DNA of 64,000 bases, from the NCBI RefSeq assembly GCF_000803065.1, contig NZ_JSXI01000048.1, positions 39,861-103,860 of the forward strand, read 5' to 3'. Shown one piece after another: positions 43,027 to 52,443 of this stretch (position 1 is its first letter; each line of letters begins with the position of its first letter). A program made the position numbers and the translations under genes. Origin of the DNA: Sphingomonas sp. ERG5 (GTDB lineage: Bacteria > Pseudomonadota > Alphaproteobacteria > Sphingomonadales > Sphingomonadaceae). The notes below the pieces were generated by a model. It searched no databases, was not told the DNA's origin, and saw nothing but the letters and a program-made list of their open reading frames with translations.

Positions 43027-44240
43027 CCGATATGCTGGACCGGGCCGCGCGCGCGCATAAGGGGCGGATCGTCGCCGCGCTCGCGGCCCGGTTCCGCGAC
43101 CTCGACATGGCGGAGGAAGCTTTCGCCGAAGCCTGCGCGCGCGCCGTAACGGCATGGGCGGCGCAGCAACCGCGCGACCCGGCGGCGTGGCTCTACCGCG
43201 TCGCCGATCGCGTGGCGCTCGATATGCTCCGGCGTAGTGCGATCCGCGCTGGGGCTGCCCTGCCCCCACCCGAGCCCGAACCGACCGCGGAGGAACTGCT
43301 GATGGCCGATGCCACCCTGATTCCCGACGAACGGCTCAGGCTGATCTTCGTCTGTTGCCACCCGGCGATCCAGCCCGAGGCACGCGCCGCCCTGACGCTC
43401 AAGCTCGTATGTGGCCTGTCGACGCAGGAAATCGCCCGCGCCTTTCTCACCAGCGAAACCACGCTTGCGCAGCGCCTGGTGCGCGCGAAACGCAAGATCG
43501 CGGACACCGGAATCAGCTTCGAAGTGCCCGGCCCCGACGCATGGCCCGAGCGCCTCGACGCGGTGCTGAGCACGATCGAAATTGCCTATGCCAAGGCACA
43601 TGAAGATGGCGGCGGCCATGGGCAGCACGCGGGCTATGCTGCGGAAATGCTGCAGGTGACGGCAACGCTGGTGACACTGCTTCCCCACGACCCGGACTTG
43701 CTCGCGCTGGCCGCGACGGTCCGCTTCGCTGAGGCCCGCCGTCCGGCCCGAGTGGATGCGGACGGCATGATGGTGCCGCTCGATCGTCAGGATCCGGCAC
43801 GCTGGGATGCGCGGCTGATCGCCGAAGCGCGCCCGCTGCTCGCCGCCGCGCTGATGCGCGACGCGCGCAGTCCACGGGCGTTGACGGCGATGATCCACGC
43901 GGAATGGTGTGCACGCCCATCGCTCGGCGATCCGCCACCCTGGCCCGCAATCCTCACGCTCTACGACGCCCTGCTCGCGGTCCGCGACGATCCGGTCACG
44001 CGCCTCAACCGCAGCGTCGCCCTGGCCGAGGTACGCGGTCCGGCCGTGGCGCTGGACGAAATCGATGCGCTCGCCTGCCCGGGCCTTGCCGATTTCCTGC
44101 CCTATCACGCCGTCCGCGCAGCATTACTGGCGCGGTTGGGGCTGCGCGATGCTGCGCGGGACGCCTATGACGTCGCGCTGCGCCTCGGCCCCAACATGGC
44201 GGAACGACGCTGGCTGGGGGCACAGCGCGACGAGCTTTGA
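43023..44240 (+). CDS. ECF sigma factor, ECF42-type with C-terminal helical extension
   Basis: 405-residue sigma factor. Sigma2 (residues about 10-75: RIVAALAARFRDLDMAEEAFAEACARAVTAW) and sigma4 (about 110-165: LTLKLVCGLSTQEIARAFLTSETTLAQRLVRAKRKI) are followed by a long TPR-like domain (about 200-400). This architecture and the adjacent DGPF gene match the ECF42 group, which lacks a classical anti-sigma factor; the extension is thought to control activity. The start is TTG 43023 by overlap or ATG 43032. No fecR-like gene is nearby. Confidence 0.93.
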   Translation: MTDMLDRAARAHKGRIVAALAARFRDLDMAEEAFAEACARAVTAWAAQQPRDPAAWLYRVADRVALDMLRRSAIRAGAALPPPEPEPTAEELLMADATLIPDERLRLIFVCCHPAIQPEARAALTLKLVCGLSTQEIARAFLTSETTLAQRLVRAKRKIADTGISFEVPGPDAWPERLDAVLSTIEIAYAKAHEDGGGHGQHAGYAAEMLQVTATLVTLLPHDPDLLALAATVRFAEARRPARVDADGMMVPLDRQDPARWDARLIAEARPLLAAALMRDARSPRALTAMIHAEWCARPSLGDPPPWPAILTLYDALLAVRDDPVTRLNRSVALAEVRGPAVALDEIDALACPGLADFLPYHAVRAALLARLGLRDAARDAYDVALRLGPNMAERRWLGAQRDEL

Positions 44241-44274
44241 GGCGCCCTCCCGACGGGAGCTGGGCCGAAAGACG

Positions 44275-44304
44275 AAAAGGGGCGACTTCTTGCGAAGCCG
44301 CCCC
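44275..44304 (-). terminator. Rho-independent terminator of the TonB receptor gene
   Basis: GGGGCGACTTC (44279-44289) pairs with GAAGCCGCCCC (44294-44304) with one mismatch, followed on the minus strand by TTTT (44278-44275). It sits between the convergent sigma factor and receptor genes. A smaller stem CTCCC/GGGAG (44247-44259) lies next to the sigma stop. Confidence 0.8.
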
Positions 44305-44325
44305 ACCCCGTCGCTCGAAAGCGCG

Positions 44326-47289
44326 TTAGAATTTGAAGTTCGCGCCGACGCGGAAATAACGCCCGATGATGCCGGCCTGCGACCAGGTCGCGTTATAATT
44401 GACCGCGGCATAATTTGCCGGATTGAGCGGCGGCTTTGCATCCAGAACATTGATCGCGTTCATGTAGAAGGAGAATTTGTCATTGACCTTGACCTGACCG
44501 ACCAGGTCGAGATCGAAAAAGCCCTTGGTATGGCAGAAGTTCGCACCGGCTCCATAAAGCGAATCCGTGCAGGTGATTGCGGTCGGTCCGTTCTGATCGA
44601 CGGCGACGCTCTTGTAGCCGCTGGTGTAATAGCCCGTACCGGTGATGGTGAACGCGCCCAATTGCAGGCTGTTCTGCCAGTTGGCCCGCCAGCGCGGCGT
44701 GCCCGATCCGGAAGAGATCGCATAGGGCGCCTGCGTCCCGACATAATGATCATAGCCCGCCGTCGCCGAGGGCTTGAAGTCGAAGGTGAGAATCTCGGTC
44801 CCTTCGAGCCGGCTGGTGAAACGATTATTCTCGCCGAATTTGAAATCGGCCTGGACCGACACGTCGATACCCGATGTCTTCAGCGCCGAGGCATTGGCAT
44901 AGGGCGAATTGACGATCAGCACTTTGCGGATCGCATTGGGGAATTGCGGATCCGGGTCGTCAAGTGTGACCGAATAGCCGGCCGGAAGCGGCTGGCCATC
45001 ATAATAATTGGCGAGCGCCGCACCCGATTCCGGCCCGCCGGAAATCACATCGGTCTTCTTGATGTTGTAATAGTCCGCTGTGAAGCTCAGCCAGTGCGTC
45101 GGCTGAAAGATCGCCCCGCCAGTGAAGCTGCGCGATTTTTCCGGCTTCAAACTGGGGTTCGACGCATTGTTGTAGCCGATCGAATAGGCCTGCACATATC
45201 CATTGCCGCCTGAGCAGGTCGGGTTGCCATCGGGATCGGTTCCCGTGCTGACACCGCCATGGGCGATGATGACCGAACAGGGCGGCGTCGCCGTGGTGTA
45301 GCCGATCACCGCGCCCTTCTGCGATTCCGCGAAGCTCGGTGCACGGAAACCCTTCGAGAAAGTGCCGCGCAACGCAAGCGACTTGAACGGCGTCACCTTC
45401 ACGCCGACCTTGGGCGAGAAGCGTCCGAACCCGTCGGAATAATGATCGTACCGGCCCGATGCGTTGATCTCGAGTTGATCGAGCAACGGTGCGTTGATTT
45501 CGAAGAATGCCGCCGAGACCGTCCGCTTGCCCGAGGCGGAGACCGCGTTCAGGCCGAGGAAATCCAGGCTCGCATTGGCATTGGGATTGTCGAGTGTCTC
45601 CCGGCGGATCGCGCCGCCGACGCCAATCTGGAGTGGTCCACCCGGCAGATTGAACAGGTCCTTGGTCACCACGGCCTGCGCCATGTACATTTCCGACTTC
45701 GCCTTGCTGATCACATCAGGCGCAATCGAATTGCGTACCGCCTGGCTATTCTGCGACGGGTCGATGAAGTTATAGGTCCCGTTGTTGATTGCATCGGCAA
45801 GGCCGGAGATGCTCAGATAGCCTTTGTTCACGCCGGTCAGGTCGCTGCGCGCATAGGTTGCGTCGAACGAATAGGACCAGCCCTGGCCGAATTTACCGGA
45901 GATGCCGGCGGCCAGGCGGTAGACATTGTTGTCCGACTTGAATGTCGCCGGAATGTCGCCAAAGGCATATTGAATCTGCGCTGCTTCACGCTGCCCGGTC
46001 ACCGGGTCGATGATGTTGGCATAGGGATCCTGCGGATTGATCGATCCGTTCGCCAACAGGGCCGGCAAAACGATATTGGTCGAATTGATCGGGTTCCGTT
46101 GCCGGATCATGGTGGGCGCGGAATTGGTCGAGAACACCGTGCTGTGGTAATAGGATCCAGTCACATAGGCTTGTGAATCGGCGCCAACCTGGATCGTCGC
46201 ATGGCCGGTAAAGCCATAGCGAGTCTGTTCCGGTGCGATCGTTCCATAGGGTGCCTGATTCTGCTCGCAATAGGCGCCGCCATTGCCGCCATTTTCCAGC
46301 GTCGTCGGGTCGTTGCGCGCGATCGTACCGACCGCGCAGCCGGCCGGGTTGAGCACCTGGCTGAGCGTGTTGGGCAGCGCCACGCCAGAATAGGGATTGC
46401 CCGGGATCAACTGCGTCGCCGGCCGCACCACCGCGCTGATCGTCCCGACACGGGCTCCGAATGCGCCAAATGCGCCGACATTGTTGTTGAGGCCACCAAT
46501 CGAGGTCAGGTCGGTGGTGTTGTAGGGAAATTTCCGGTCGGCGACGCCGATCAGAGCGTCATGTTCATACTCGCCATTGAGATAGACGTTGAAGCCCTGC
46601 TCCGAAAGATCGCCATAGCCGGCGGTCAGCGTAAGGCGCTGTTCGCCGCCATCGCCGCGTTGCGAAATCCCCCCCTCGACGGTGCCCTCGATGCCCTTGA
46701 TCTCCTTGCGCGTGATGATGTTGACCACGCCGCCGATCGCATCGGCGCCGTAAGTCGACGATGCGCCATCCTTCAACACTTCGATCCTGTCGATCGTGCT
46801 CCTGGGGATCGAGTTCAGATCGACAAAGGAGCGCTGGCCGTCATCGGCAGCAGGGTAGTTGGTCGTCCGAATCCCATCGATCAGCACGAGGGTCGAATTG
46901 ACCGACAGGCCACGCAGCGACACCCCCGCCGAGCCGCTTCCGAACCCGCCGGCAAACGCGGTCGGGATCGATCCGCTATTGTCGGCCGAAATGGACCGCA
47001 CCGCATCCGCGATGTTGGTAATGCCGGCGCGCTGCAAATTCTCCGTCGATAAAATGGTTACCGGTGACGGCGTTTCGGTATCGGGACGGCGGAACAGCGA
47101 ACCGGTGACGACGATATCCTGACTCTGATCGCCCTGGTCGGCGCTTTGCATCTGGGGATCGACGGGAGCCGCCGTCGCCGGAGCAGCAGGCTGATCCTGC
47201 GCCATCGCCGGCGACACAAGGAGGAGCACAGCGGGCGCCGCTGTTGCGAGCAGATGAGCCTTGCGGATGAAGACGCTTTTGGAAGCCAT
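44326..47289 (-). CDS. TonB-dependent outer-membrane receptor
   Basis: 987-residue outer-membrane receptor. A signal peptide (ATAAPAVLLLVSPAMAQ) is followed by a short linker containing DIVVTGS, a plug domain (TPSPVTILSTENLQRAGITNIADAVRSI, RIEVLKDGASSTYGADAIGGVVNII) and a large beta barrel ending in a terminal aromatic (FRVGANFKF). The size and plug context are typical of sphingomonad receptors for carbohydrates, peptides or siderophores; the ligand cannot be assigned. ATG 47289 starts the signal peptide. It is not controlled by an adjacent FecI/FecR pair. Confidence 0.93.
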   Translation of the reverse strand: MASKSVFIRKAHLLATAAPAVLLLVSPAMAQDQPAAPATAAPVDPQMQSADQGDQSQDIVVTGSLFRRPDTETPSPVTILSTENLQRAGITNIADAVRSISADNSGSIPTAFAGGFGSGSAGVSLRGLSVNSTLVLIDGIRTTNYPAADDGQRSFVDLNSIPRSTIDRIEVLKDGASSTYGADAIGGVVNIITRKEIKGIEGTVEGGISQRGDGGEQRLTLTAGYGDLSEQGFNVYLNGEYEHDALIGVADRKFPYNTTDLTSIGGLNNNVGAFGAFGARVGTISAVVRPATQLIPGNPYSGVALPNTLSQVLNPAGCAVGTIARNDPTTLENGGNGGAYCEQNQAPYGTIAPEQTRYGFTGHATIQVGADSQAYVTGSYYHSTVFSTNSAPTMIRQRNPINSTNIVLPALLANGSINPQDPYANIIDPVTGQREAAQIQYAFGDIPATFKSDNNVYRLAAGISGKFGQGWSYSFDATYARSDLTGVNKGYLSISGLADAINNGTYNFIDPSQNSQAVRNSIAPDVISKAKSEMYMAQAVVTKDLFNLPGGPLQIGVGGAIRRETLDNPNANASLDFLGLNAVSASGKRTVSAAFFEINAPLLDQLEINASGRYDHYSDGFGRFSPKVGVKVTPFKSLALRGTFSKGFRAPSFAESQKGAVIGYTTATPPCSVIIAHGGVSTGTDPDGNPTCSGGNGYVQAYSIGYNNASNPSLKPEKSRSFTGGAIFQPTHWLSFTADYYNIKKTDVISGGPESGAALANYYDGQPLPAGYSVTLDDPDPQFPNAIRKVLIVNSPYANASALKTSGIDVSVQADFKFGENNRFTSRLEGTEILTFDFKPSATAGYDHYVGTQAPYAISSGSGTPRWRANWQNSLQLGAFTITGTGYYTSGYKSVAVDQNGPTAITCTDSLYGAGANFCHTKGFFDLDLVGQVKVNDKFSFYMNAINVLDAKPPLNPANYAAVNYNATWSQAGIIGRYFRVGANFKF

Positions 47290-47692
47290 GGACACGATCC
47301 TTGCGTTACTCGTCTCCCCCGCGGCGGCCGATATGCCTGCCCCCTGATGCTGTAAATGCTGATTTGTTGCTGAAATATTTCTTTCTGTTTCCTGTGTCTC
47401 AAAAGTCACAAGTCACTGTTTCAATTATGAAATTTTTTTCATGTTCGAACTCGATCCAACGTACGGCGACAACGCGTCGTGGCCGAAACGCCCGAGGCAT
47501 AAGACAGGCCGAAAAATCCGCCATGTTGAACAGGGCGGCCGCCATCCCCCTGATCGAGGGGCGCGGTGATCAGAAGGGGCGACCGAACCCCAAGCGCGGG
47601 TACGGCTTGCCGCTCCGTCGCCGGTTCGAGTCGATATCCTCAAATGCGCTGAACAAGACGCGGTGAGAAAGAGACGCGCGCGACGGCGCAGG
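47290..47692. other. Receptor upstream region, no gene seen
   Basis: 403 bases between the receptor start and the aldehyde dehydrogenase stop. The receptor promoter should lie in its left part; AT-rich DNA is at 47350-47445, including the small dyad ATGAAA/TTTCAT (47427-47442). The right part has no gene-like frame. Confidence 0.5.
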
Positions 47693-49114
47693 TCAGCCCT
47701 TCATCTGCCGCTTGACCGATGCCATCGTCGCCTTGCCATAAGGTGGCTTGAGTCCGGCGAGTTTGGCCACATCGAGCTTGGCCTGTTTGTAGACGCTCTT
47801 GGCGTGGCTGAAGGTCTTGAAGCCGTCGCGCCCATGATAGGCGCCCATGCCCGACGGCCCGATGCCGCCGAACGGCAATTCCTCCATCGAGATATGGAAG
47901 ATCACATCGTCGAGCGTCACGCCGCCGGCGATGGTCCGGTCGAGCACGCGGCGGCGCTCGTCGCCATCGCTGCCGAAATAATAAAGTCCGAGTGGCCGGT
48001 CGCGGCGGTTCACCTGGTCGATTGCATCGTCGATCCCGTCATAGCGGCGGATCGGCAACACCGGGCCGAAAATCTCCTCCTGCATCACCGCCATGTCGTC
48101 GGTCACGCCGGTGATGATGTGCAGCGGCATTTTCCGCGCGTTGGAGGTGCCGAAATCCTCGCCCGCCGGATTGACCGCCTCAACCGTCGCGCCCTTCGCA
48201 CGCGCATCGTCGAGCAGATTGCCGAGCCGCTGAAAATGCCGGTCGTTGATGATCGCGGTATAATCCGGGTTGGCGAGCAATGTCGGATACATCGCGGTCG
48301 CGGCCGCCTTCAGCCCGTCGACCACGGCGGCTTCCTGATCCGGGGACACGAGCATGTAATCGGGCGCGAGGCAGATCTGCCCGGCATTGAGCATCTTGCC
48401 CAGCGCGACCCGCTCGGTCGTCTGTTTCAGGTCCGCCGACTTGCCGACAATCACCGGCGACTTGCCGCCAAGTTCGAGCGTCACCGGCACCAGATTGTCG
48501 GCGGCGGCATGGAGGATATGCTTGCCGATCGCGGTCGCACCAGTGAAGATCAGATGGTCGAACGGCAATTCGGCGAACGCCTTGCCGACGTCCGGCCCGC
48601 CCGACACGAAGGCCAGTTCCTCGGCGGCAAAATACTGGCCAACCACGTCTTCGAACAAGGCGGCGACGCGTGGGGTGAATTCGCTCGTCTTGACCATCGC
48701 GCGGTTGCCCGCGGCGAGCACCCCCGCAAGCGGCGACATGATCAGGTTCACGGGAAAATTCCACGGCGCGATGATGCCGATCACGCCCTTGGGCTGATAT
48801 TCGATCCAGGCCTTCGCGCCGAGCAGGCCAAGCGGGAATTGCACCGGGCGCCGTTCGGGCCGTGCCCATTTGTCGAGCGACTTGATCGAATGATTGATCG
48901 GCGCAATCGACGAGGCGATGTCGGTGAGCATCGATTGTTCGCGGCTGCGATGTCCGAAATCCTCGCTCAGCGCATCGCAGAAGCGCTCGGCATTGTCGCC
49001 GATCATCGCCGCGGCGCGCTTCAGCCGGTCCTTGCGTGTCGCGATCGACACGGGAAGTTCCGCCATGAATGCCGCGCGCTGACCAGCCAGGATCGCCTTC
49101 AAATCGGACATCAT
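47693..49114 (-). CDS. Coniferyl aldehyde dehydrogenase
   Basis: 473-residue NAD(P)-dependent aldehyde dehydrogenase. Features are EYQPKGVIGIIAPWNFPV, the nucleotide-binding FTGATAIGKHI, catalytic Glu in TLELGGKSP and Cys in NAGQICLAPDYML, and the C-terminal PFGGIGPSGMGAYHGRDGFKTFSH. The sequence is close to the CalB branch, which oxidises coniferyl aldehyde to ferulate in lignin-monomer catabolism, though related enzymes accept fatty aldehydes. No ferulate genes are adjacent, so the substrate is only suggested. Confidence 0.88.
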   Translation of the reverse strand: MMSDLKAILAGQRAAFMAELPVSIATRKDRLKRAAAMIGDNAERFCDALSEDFGHRSREQSMLTDIASSIAPINHSIKSLDKWARPERRPVQFPLGLLGAKAWIEYQPKGVIGIIAPWNFPVNLIMSPLAGVLAAGNRAMVKTSEFTPRVAALFEDVVGQYFAAEELAFVSGGPDVGKAFAELPFDHLIFTGATAIGKHILHAAADNLVPVTLELGGKSPVIVGKSADLKQTTERVALGKMLNAGQICLAPDYMLVSPDQEAAVVDGLKAAATAMYPTLLANPDYTAIINDRHFQRLGNLLDDARAKGATVEAVNPAGEDFGTSNARKMPLHIITGVTDDMAVMQEEIFGPVLPIRRYDGIDDAIDQVNRRDRPLGLYYFGSDGDERRRVLDRTIAGGVTLDDVIFHISMEELPFGGIGPSGMGAYHGRDGFKTFSHAKSVYKQAKLDVAKLAGLKPPYGKATMASVKRQMKG

Positions 49115-49178
49115 TCTCTCCCCGGGGATCCTGTCCCTCGACCCACCGCCATCGGCGCGGCTGACTATGTATCAGTCT

Positions 49179-49649
49179 TTAAACGCAACCGATCAAGCCC
49201 ATCACGGGTAATATGATGCTGTCCTTCCCGGCGCGCTCGATCCGCAAGGTCGCTTCGGGCACTGTCGCGCCGTCCTTCAGGTCGCCGCGCGTCGTGATGG
49301 TCATGTCGAGCACCGCCTTCACGCCATCGCCTTCATATTCGGTGACATCGGAAAAACCGAAGCCGCCCGCGTCTTGTTGCCCCCCACCCTGCTGTCCAGT
49401 GCGCGGCACATCGATCTGTCGGCCCTCGATCGACAGGCGCACCGATGCGGGATCGGCGCTGGCCATCGCGACCAGCGTGCGGGTCTGACCGACGCTCCAC
49501 AGATAGGCGGCACATCCGCTCGCCGGCAGATCCTGCCGCGCAATGCCGCCGATCGGCAGCCCGTCGATCGACGCGGGTGGCGGCGGCGGCGGCGCGGCCG
49601 GCTTGGCCTTGTCGGCGGCGAGCAGCATCAGGAGAGCGATCGCGATCAT
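49179..49649 (-). CDS. Exported protein of unknown function
   Basis: 156-residue protein. A hydrophobic N-terminus (MIAIALLMLLAADKA) is followed by a Pro-rich stretch and a small domain with Cys residues near both ends (PASGCAAYLW and GLIGCV), which could form a disulfide. The beta-rich pattern and exported character suggest an envelope role. It is not recognised further. It shares four bases with the prepilin peptidase start, so the two are cotranscribed. Confidence 0.75.
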   Translation of the reverse strand: MIAIALLMLLAADKAKPAAPPPPPPASIDGLPIGGIARQDLPASGCAAYLWSVGQTRTLVAMASADPASVRLSIEGRQIDVPRTGQQGGGQQDAGGFGFSDVTEYEGDGVKAVLDMTITTRGDLKDGATVPEATLRIERAGKDSIILPVMGLIGCV

Positions 49650-50401
49650 GGCCGATAGCCTAGCAGGAACAGCCAGGCCGGGTAAGCGGCGATCGCAAGC
49701 AGTGCACCGAACGGCATGCGGTCATCGAGCTTTCCGCCCCGCCCGACAAGCCTGGCGGTCAGCGCGATGGCGAGGCCAGTCATGCTGGCCAGCAACAGCA
49801 CCGCTGGCAGCATTTGCCACCCCAGCCACAGGCCGATCGCACCAAGCAGCTTCGGATCGCCTCCGCCCAGCCCCTCACGGCCGCGCAAGCGCTTATAGGA
49901 TGCGCCGATCAGCCATAGCGATCCGAAGCCGGCTACTCCGCCGATCAGCCGATCGATCAGCGATGGATCGACCCCAAGCAAAGCGGTGACCAGACCAGCG
50001 AGCGCCAGTGTGATCGTCAGCCGGTCGGGTAACCAGAATTCGGTGACATCGAGCGCCGCCAACGCCAGCAGCAGCCAGCCGAACACCGCGCCGGCCAAGG
50101 CGGCAGGCCCCGGCACCGCCAGTCCGGCGATCACACCGATAGCGAACGCGGTCAGCTCGATCTGCCAGTGGCGCGGATCGATCGGCGCGGCGCAGTGCCG
50201 GCACGTGCCGCGCGCGATTGCCGCGCTGATCAACGGAATCAGGTCGCGCGGGCCGAGCGCCGCATCGCAACTATCGCAATGCGATCGCCCCGCCATCACC
50301 GACCGGCCCTGCGGCCAGCGGATCACCAGCGTTGCGATGAAGCTGCCGAGCACGGCGCCGAGCACACCTAGCGCGAGCGGCCAAAGCCAAGACTCAGCCA
50401 T
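49646..50401 (-). CDS. Prepilin peptidase (A24 family)
   Basis: 251-residue multi-span membrane protease/methylase of the PilD/GspO type. Two Cys pairs are in the cytoplasmic loop (HCDSCDAALG and GTCRHCAAP), and the two catalytic Asp are expected in ALDVTEFWLPD and GGGDPKLLGAIG. It cleaves and N-methylates type IV pilin or type II secretion pseudopilins. No other pilus or T2SS gene is in the window. It overlaps the 66-aa gene by 8 bases. Confidence 0.92.
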   Translation of the reverse strand: MAESWLWPLALGVLGAVLGSFIATLVIRWPQGRSVMAGRSHCDSCDAALGPRDLIPLISAAIARGTCRHCAAPIDPRHWQIELTAFAIGVIAGLAVPGPAALAGAVFGWLLLALAALDVTEFWLPDRLTITLALAGLVTALLGVDPSLIDRLIGGVAGFGSLWLIGASYKRLRGREGLGGGDPKLLGAIGLWLGWQMLPAVLLLASMTGLAIALTARLVGRGGKLDDRMPFGALLAIAAYPAWLFLLGYRP

Positions 50402-50594
50402 TGGCCTTCTTGCGGATCAGAGAGCGATAGACGCCGAAAATGTTGATCGCGAACAAGGCGATGCTCGACGCGACGAACAGCACGAACGTCCACCCGATCA
50501 CGCGGCGCCCGGAATCGAGCGACACCCTCAGCGCCGCAACGATGCCGCTGCCCGAAATCGACCATTTTAGCGCCGTGATGAGCGTGTCTTCCAT
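50394..50594 (-). CDS. Small membrane protein of unknown function
   Basis: 66-residue protein with a central hydrophobic helix (VIGWTFVLFVASSIALFAINIFGV) and a basic tail (YRSLIRKKANG). It precedes the prepilin peptidase gene on the same strand with an 8-base overlap, so it is part of that operon. No family is recognised; a role with secretion/pilus assembly is only suggested by context. Confidence 0.65.
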   Translation of the reverse strand: MEDTLITALKWSISGSGIVAALRVSLDSGRRVIGWTFVLFVASSIALFAINIFGVYRSLIRKKANG

Positions 50595-50909
50595 GGCGTG
50601 GCGATAGGCTCTGCTACTCTCGCCGTCACCCTGAACTTGCCTGGCGTAGTTTCTTGGGAACACCGAAAAAAGAACAACTTCTTCCCCGGCGAAGGCTGGG
50701 GCCCCAGTCGTGGTGCCGGATGTAACAACCGGCAACGGCCATTTCTCCTGTTCCTCAACTGGACCCCGGCCTTCGCCGGGGAAGCGCCTCCGGTGCAGCA
50801 TGACGGGGCTTGTCGCGACCAGCACACCCAAACATCCGCCGCGCATTTGTAAACCGCTCCGCCCACGCCTAGATCGCCTGCAACATCGCCAATATCCGGA
50901 GCATCATCC
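50595..50909. other. Intergenic region with sphingomonad-type repeat
   Basis: 315 bases between the small membrane protein and the thiolase, divergent. It is dominated by the inverted repeat at 50681-50784. The remaining DNA must hold both promoters; no clear hexamer pair is evident. Confidence 0.5.
50681..50784. repeat. Inverted repeat with CTTCCCCGGCGAAGGC arms
   Basis: CTTCCCCGGCGAAGGC (50681-50696) is exactly complementary to 50769-50784; adjacent GGGGCCCCAG and CTGGACCCCG prolong the arms imperfectly. Units of this CCCCGGCGAAGGCCGGGG type are common interspersed elements in sphingomonads and Caulobacter relatives, from general knowledge. Confidence 0.8.
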
Positions 50910-52097
50910 ATGTCCGCCGATCCGATCGTCATCCTGTCCTATGCGCGCACCCCGATGGGCAGCTTCCAGGGCGCGCTTTCCGGCGCGACGGCGACTGAAC
51001 TGGGCGCGGCGGCGGTCGGCGGCGCGGTCGAGCGCGCCGGCCTGTCGGGCGAGGCGATCGAGCGGATCTATATGGGCTGCGTGCTGCCGGCGGGGCTCGG
51101 CCAGGCGCCGGCGCGTCAGGCGGCGCTGAAAGCCGGCCTGCCCAATCATATCGAGGCGACGACAGTCAACAAGATGTGCGGCAGCGGCATGATGGCGACG
51201 ATGCTTGCCGCCGATGCGCTGGCCGCCGGCTCCGCCGACCTGATCGTGGCGGGCGGGATGGAGAGCATGACCAACGCCCCCTATCTGTCGCTGCGCCACC
51301 GTGGCGGCGCGCGCATCGGCCATGACCGGCTGATGGACCATATGTATCTCGACGGCCTTGAGGATGCCTATGAGCCCGGCAAGCTGATGGGCAATTTCGC
51401 CGAGGAAACCGCGGCGGAATATCAGTTCACGCGCGCGCAGCAGGATGACTTTGCGATTGCCTCGCTCGAACGCGCGCAAAAGGCGCAGCGCTCGGGCGGC
51501 TTCGATCGCGAGATCGTTCCGGTCGAGGTCGCGGGCCGCAAGGGCAGCGTGACCGTCACGCTCGACGAGCAACCCGAAAAGGGCGATCCGTCGAAGATCC
51601 CCACCCTGCGTCCCGCTTTCTCGAAGGATGGCACGATCACCGCCGCCAATGCCTCGTCGATCTCCGACGGCGCGGCCGCGCTGGTGCTGACCCGCGCCAG
51701 CGTCGCGGAACGGCTCGGTCTTGACCCGATCGCCCGGATCGTCGCTCAGGCGGCGCACGCCCATGCCCCGTCGCAATTCACCACCGCACCGGTCTTCGCG
51801 ATGCGCAAAGCGCTTGAGAAGGCCGGCTGGTCGGCCGATCAGGTCGATCTGTTCGAAGTGAACGAAGCGTTTGCGGTGGTGGCAATGATCGCGATGCGCG
51901 ACCTCGGCCTGCCGCACGACAAGCTCAATATCAACGGCGGCGCCTGTGCACTCGGCCACCCGATCGGTGCGAGCGGCGCGCGCATTCTCGCGACCTTGTT
52001 GTCGGCACTGCAGAGCTCAGGCCAGACGCGCGGCATGGCGTCGCTGTGCATCGGCGGCGGCGAAGCGACCGCGCTCGCGGTGGAGTTGATGAACTAG
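50910..52097 (+). CDS. Acetyl-CoA C-acyltransferase (thiolase)
   Basis: 395-residue thiolase II-type enzyme. Nucleophile C90 lies in NKMCGSGMM, the His in ALGHPIGASGARI and the second Cys in ASLCIGGGEA. It condenses two acetyl-CoA to acetoacetyl-CoA or runs the reverse step; the length and motifs fit biosynthetic PhaA/AtoB-like enzymes. It stands alone, without phaB or a crotonase next to it. The ATG at 50910 fits homologous starts. Confidence 0.95.
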   Translation: MSADPIVILSYARTPMGSFQGALSGATATELGAAAVGGAVERAGLSGEAIERIYMGCVLPAGLGQAPARQAALKAGLPNHIEATTVNKMCGSGMMATMLAADALAAGSADLIVAGGMESMTNAPYLSLRHRGGARIGHDRLMDHMYLDGLEDAYEPGKLMGNFAEETAAEYQFTRAQQDDFAIASLERAQKAQRSGGFDREIVPVEVAGRKGSVTVTLDEQPEKGDPSKIPTLRPAFSKDGTITAANASSISDGAAALVLTRASVAERLGLDPIARIVAQAAHAHAPSQFTTAPVFAMRKALEKAGWSADQVDLFEVNEAFAVVAMIAMRDLGLPHDKLNINGGACALGHPIGASGARILATLLSALQSSGQTRGMASLCIGGGEATALAVELMN

Positions 52098-52140
52098 GCT
52101 GGATCGGCCGGCCGCGTCGATGGCCTGGCCGAATGGCCGG

Positions 52141-52329
52141 TCAGGCCGAACGGCGCCAGATATGTTCGACCGTCTTTGCCAGAAGAGCGGGAAGAACCAC
52201 TGCCACGGCGAACACGAGCCAGTGCGGCGCACCGATATGATCAGCTGCGGGCACGCTGATCACGATCGCGGCAAACCCGATCAGGCACCAGGCCAAGATC
52301 GCCAGCAATGCCTTTGCCTTGTTACTCAT
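52141..52329 (-). CDS. Small two-helix membrane protein
   Basis: 62-residue protein with two hydrophobic segments (ALLAILAWCLIGFAAIVISV and HWLVFAVAVVLPALLA) and basic ends. It lies in the gap between the convergent thiolase and methyltransferase genes. No family recognised; its coding character is supported by amphipathic composition and a clean ATG, but not by context. Confidence 0.6.
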   Translation of the reverse strand: MSNKAKALLAILAWCLIGFAAIVISVPAADHIGAPHWLVFAVAVVLPALLAKTVEHIWRRSA

Positions 52330-52443
52330 GGCACCATCCTACCGGATTCAACCGACTGCTACCGGCGCGGTATAGCATATCTCGCCGGCCCGTTCATCCG
52401 CGAAGAACAAGCCGCTGATCCGGGACGAACCGGTCCCAATCCT

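Noticed and set aside
44326..47289. FecI-FecR-controlled receptor (from the sigma factor next to it)
   Set aside because: The sigma factor is ECF42-like with a DGPF partner, convergent with the receptor, and no FecR is present.
47663..49216. Plus-strand open frame opposite the aldehyde dehydrogenase
   Set aside because: Composition only; the minus strand has all ALDH motifs.
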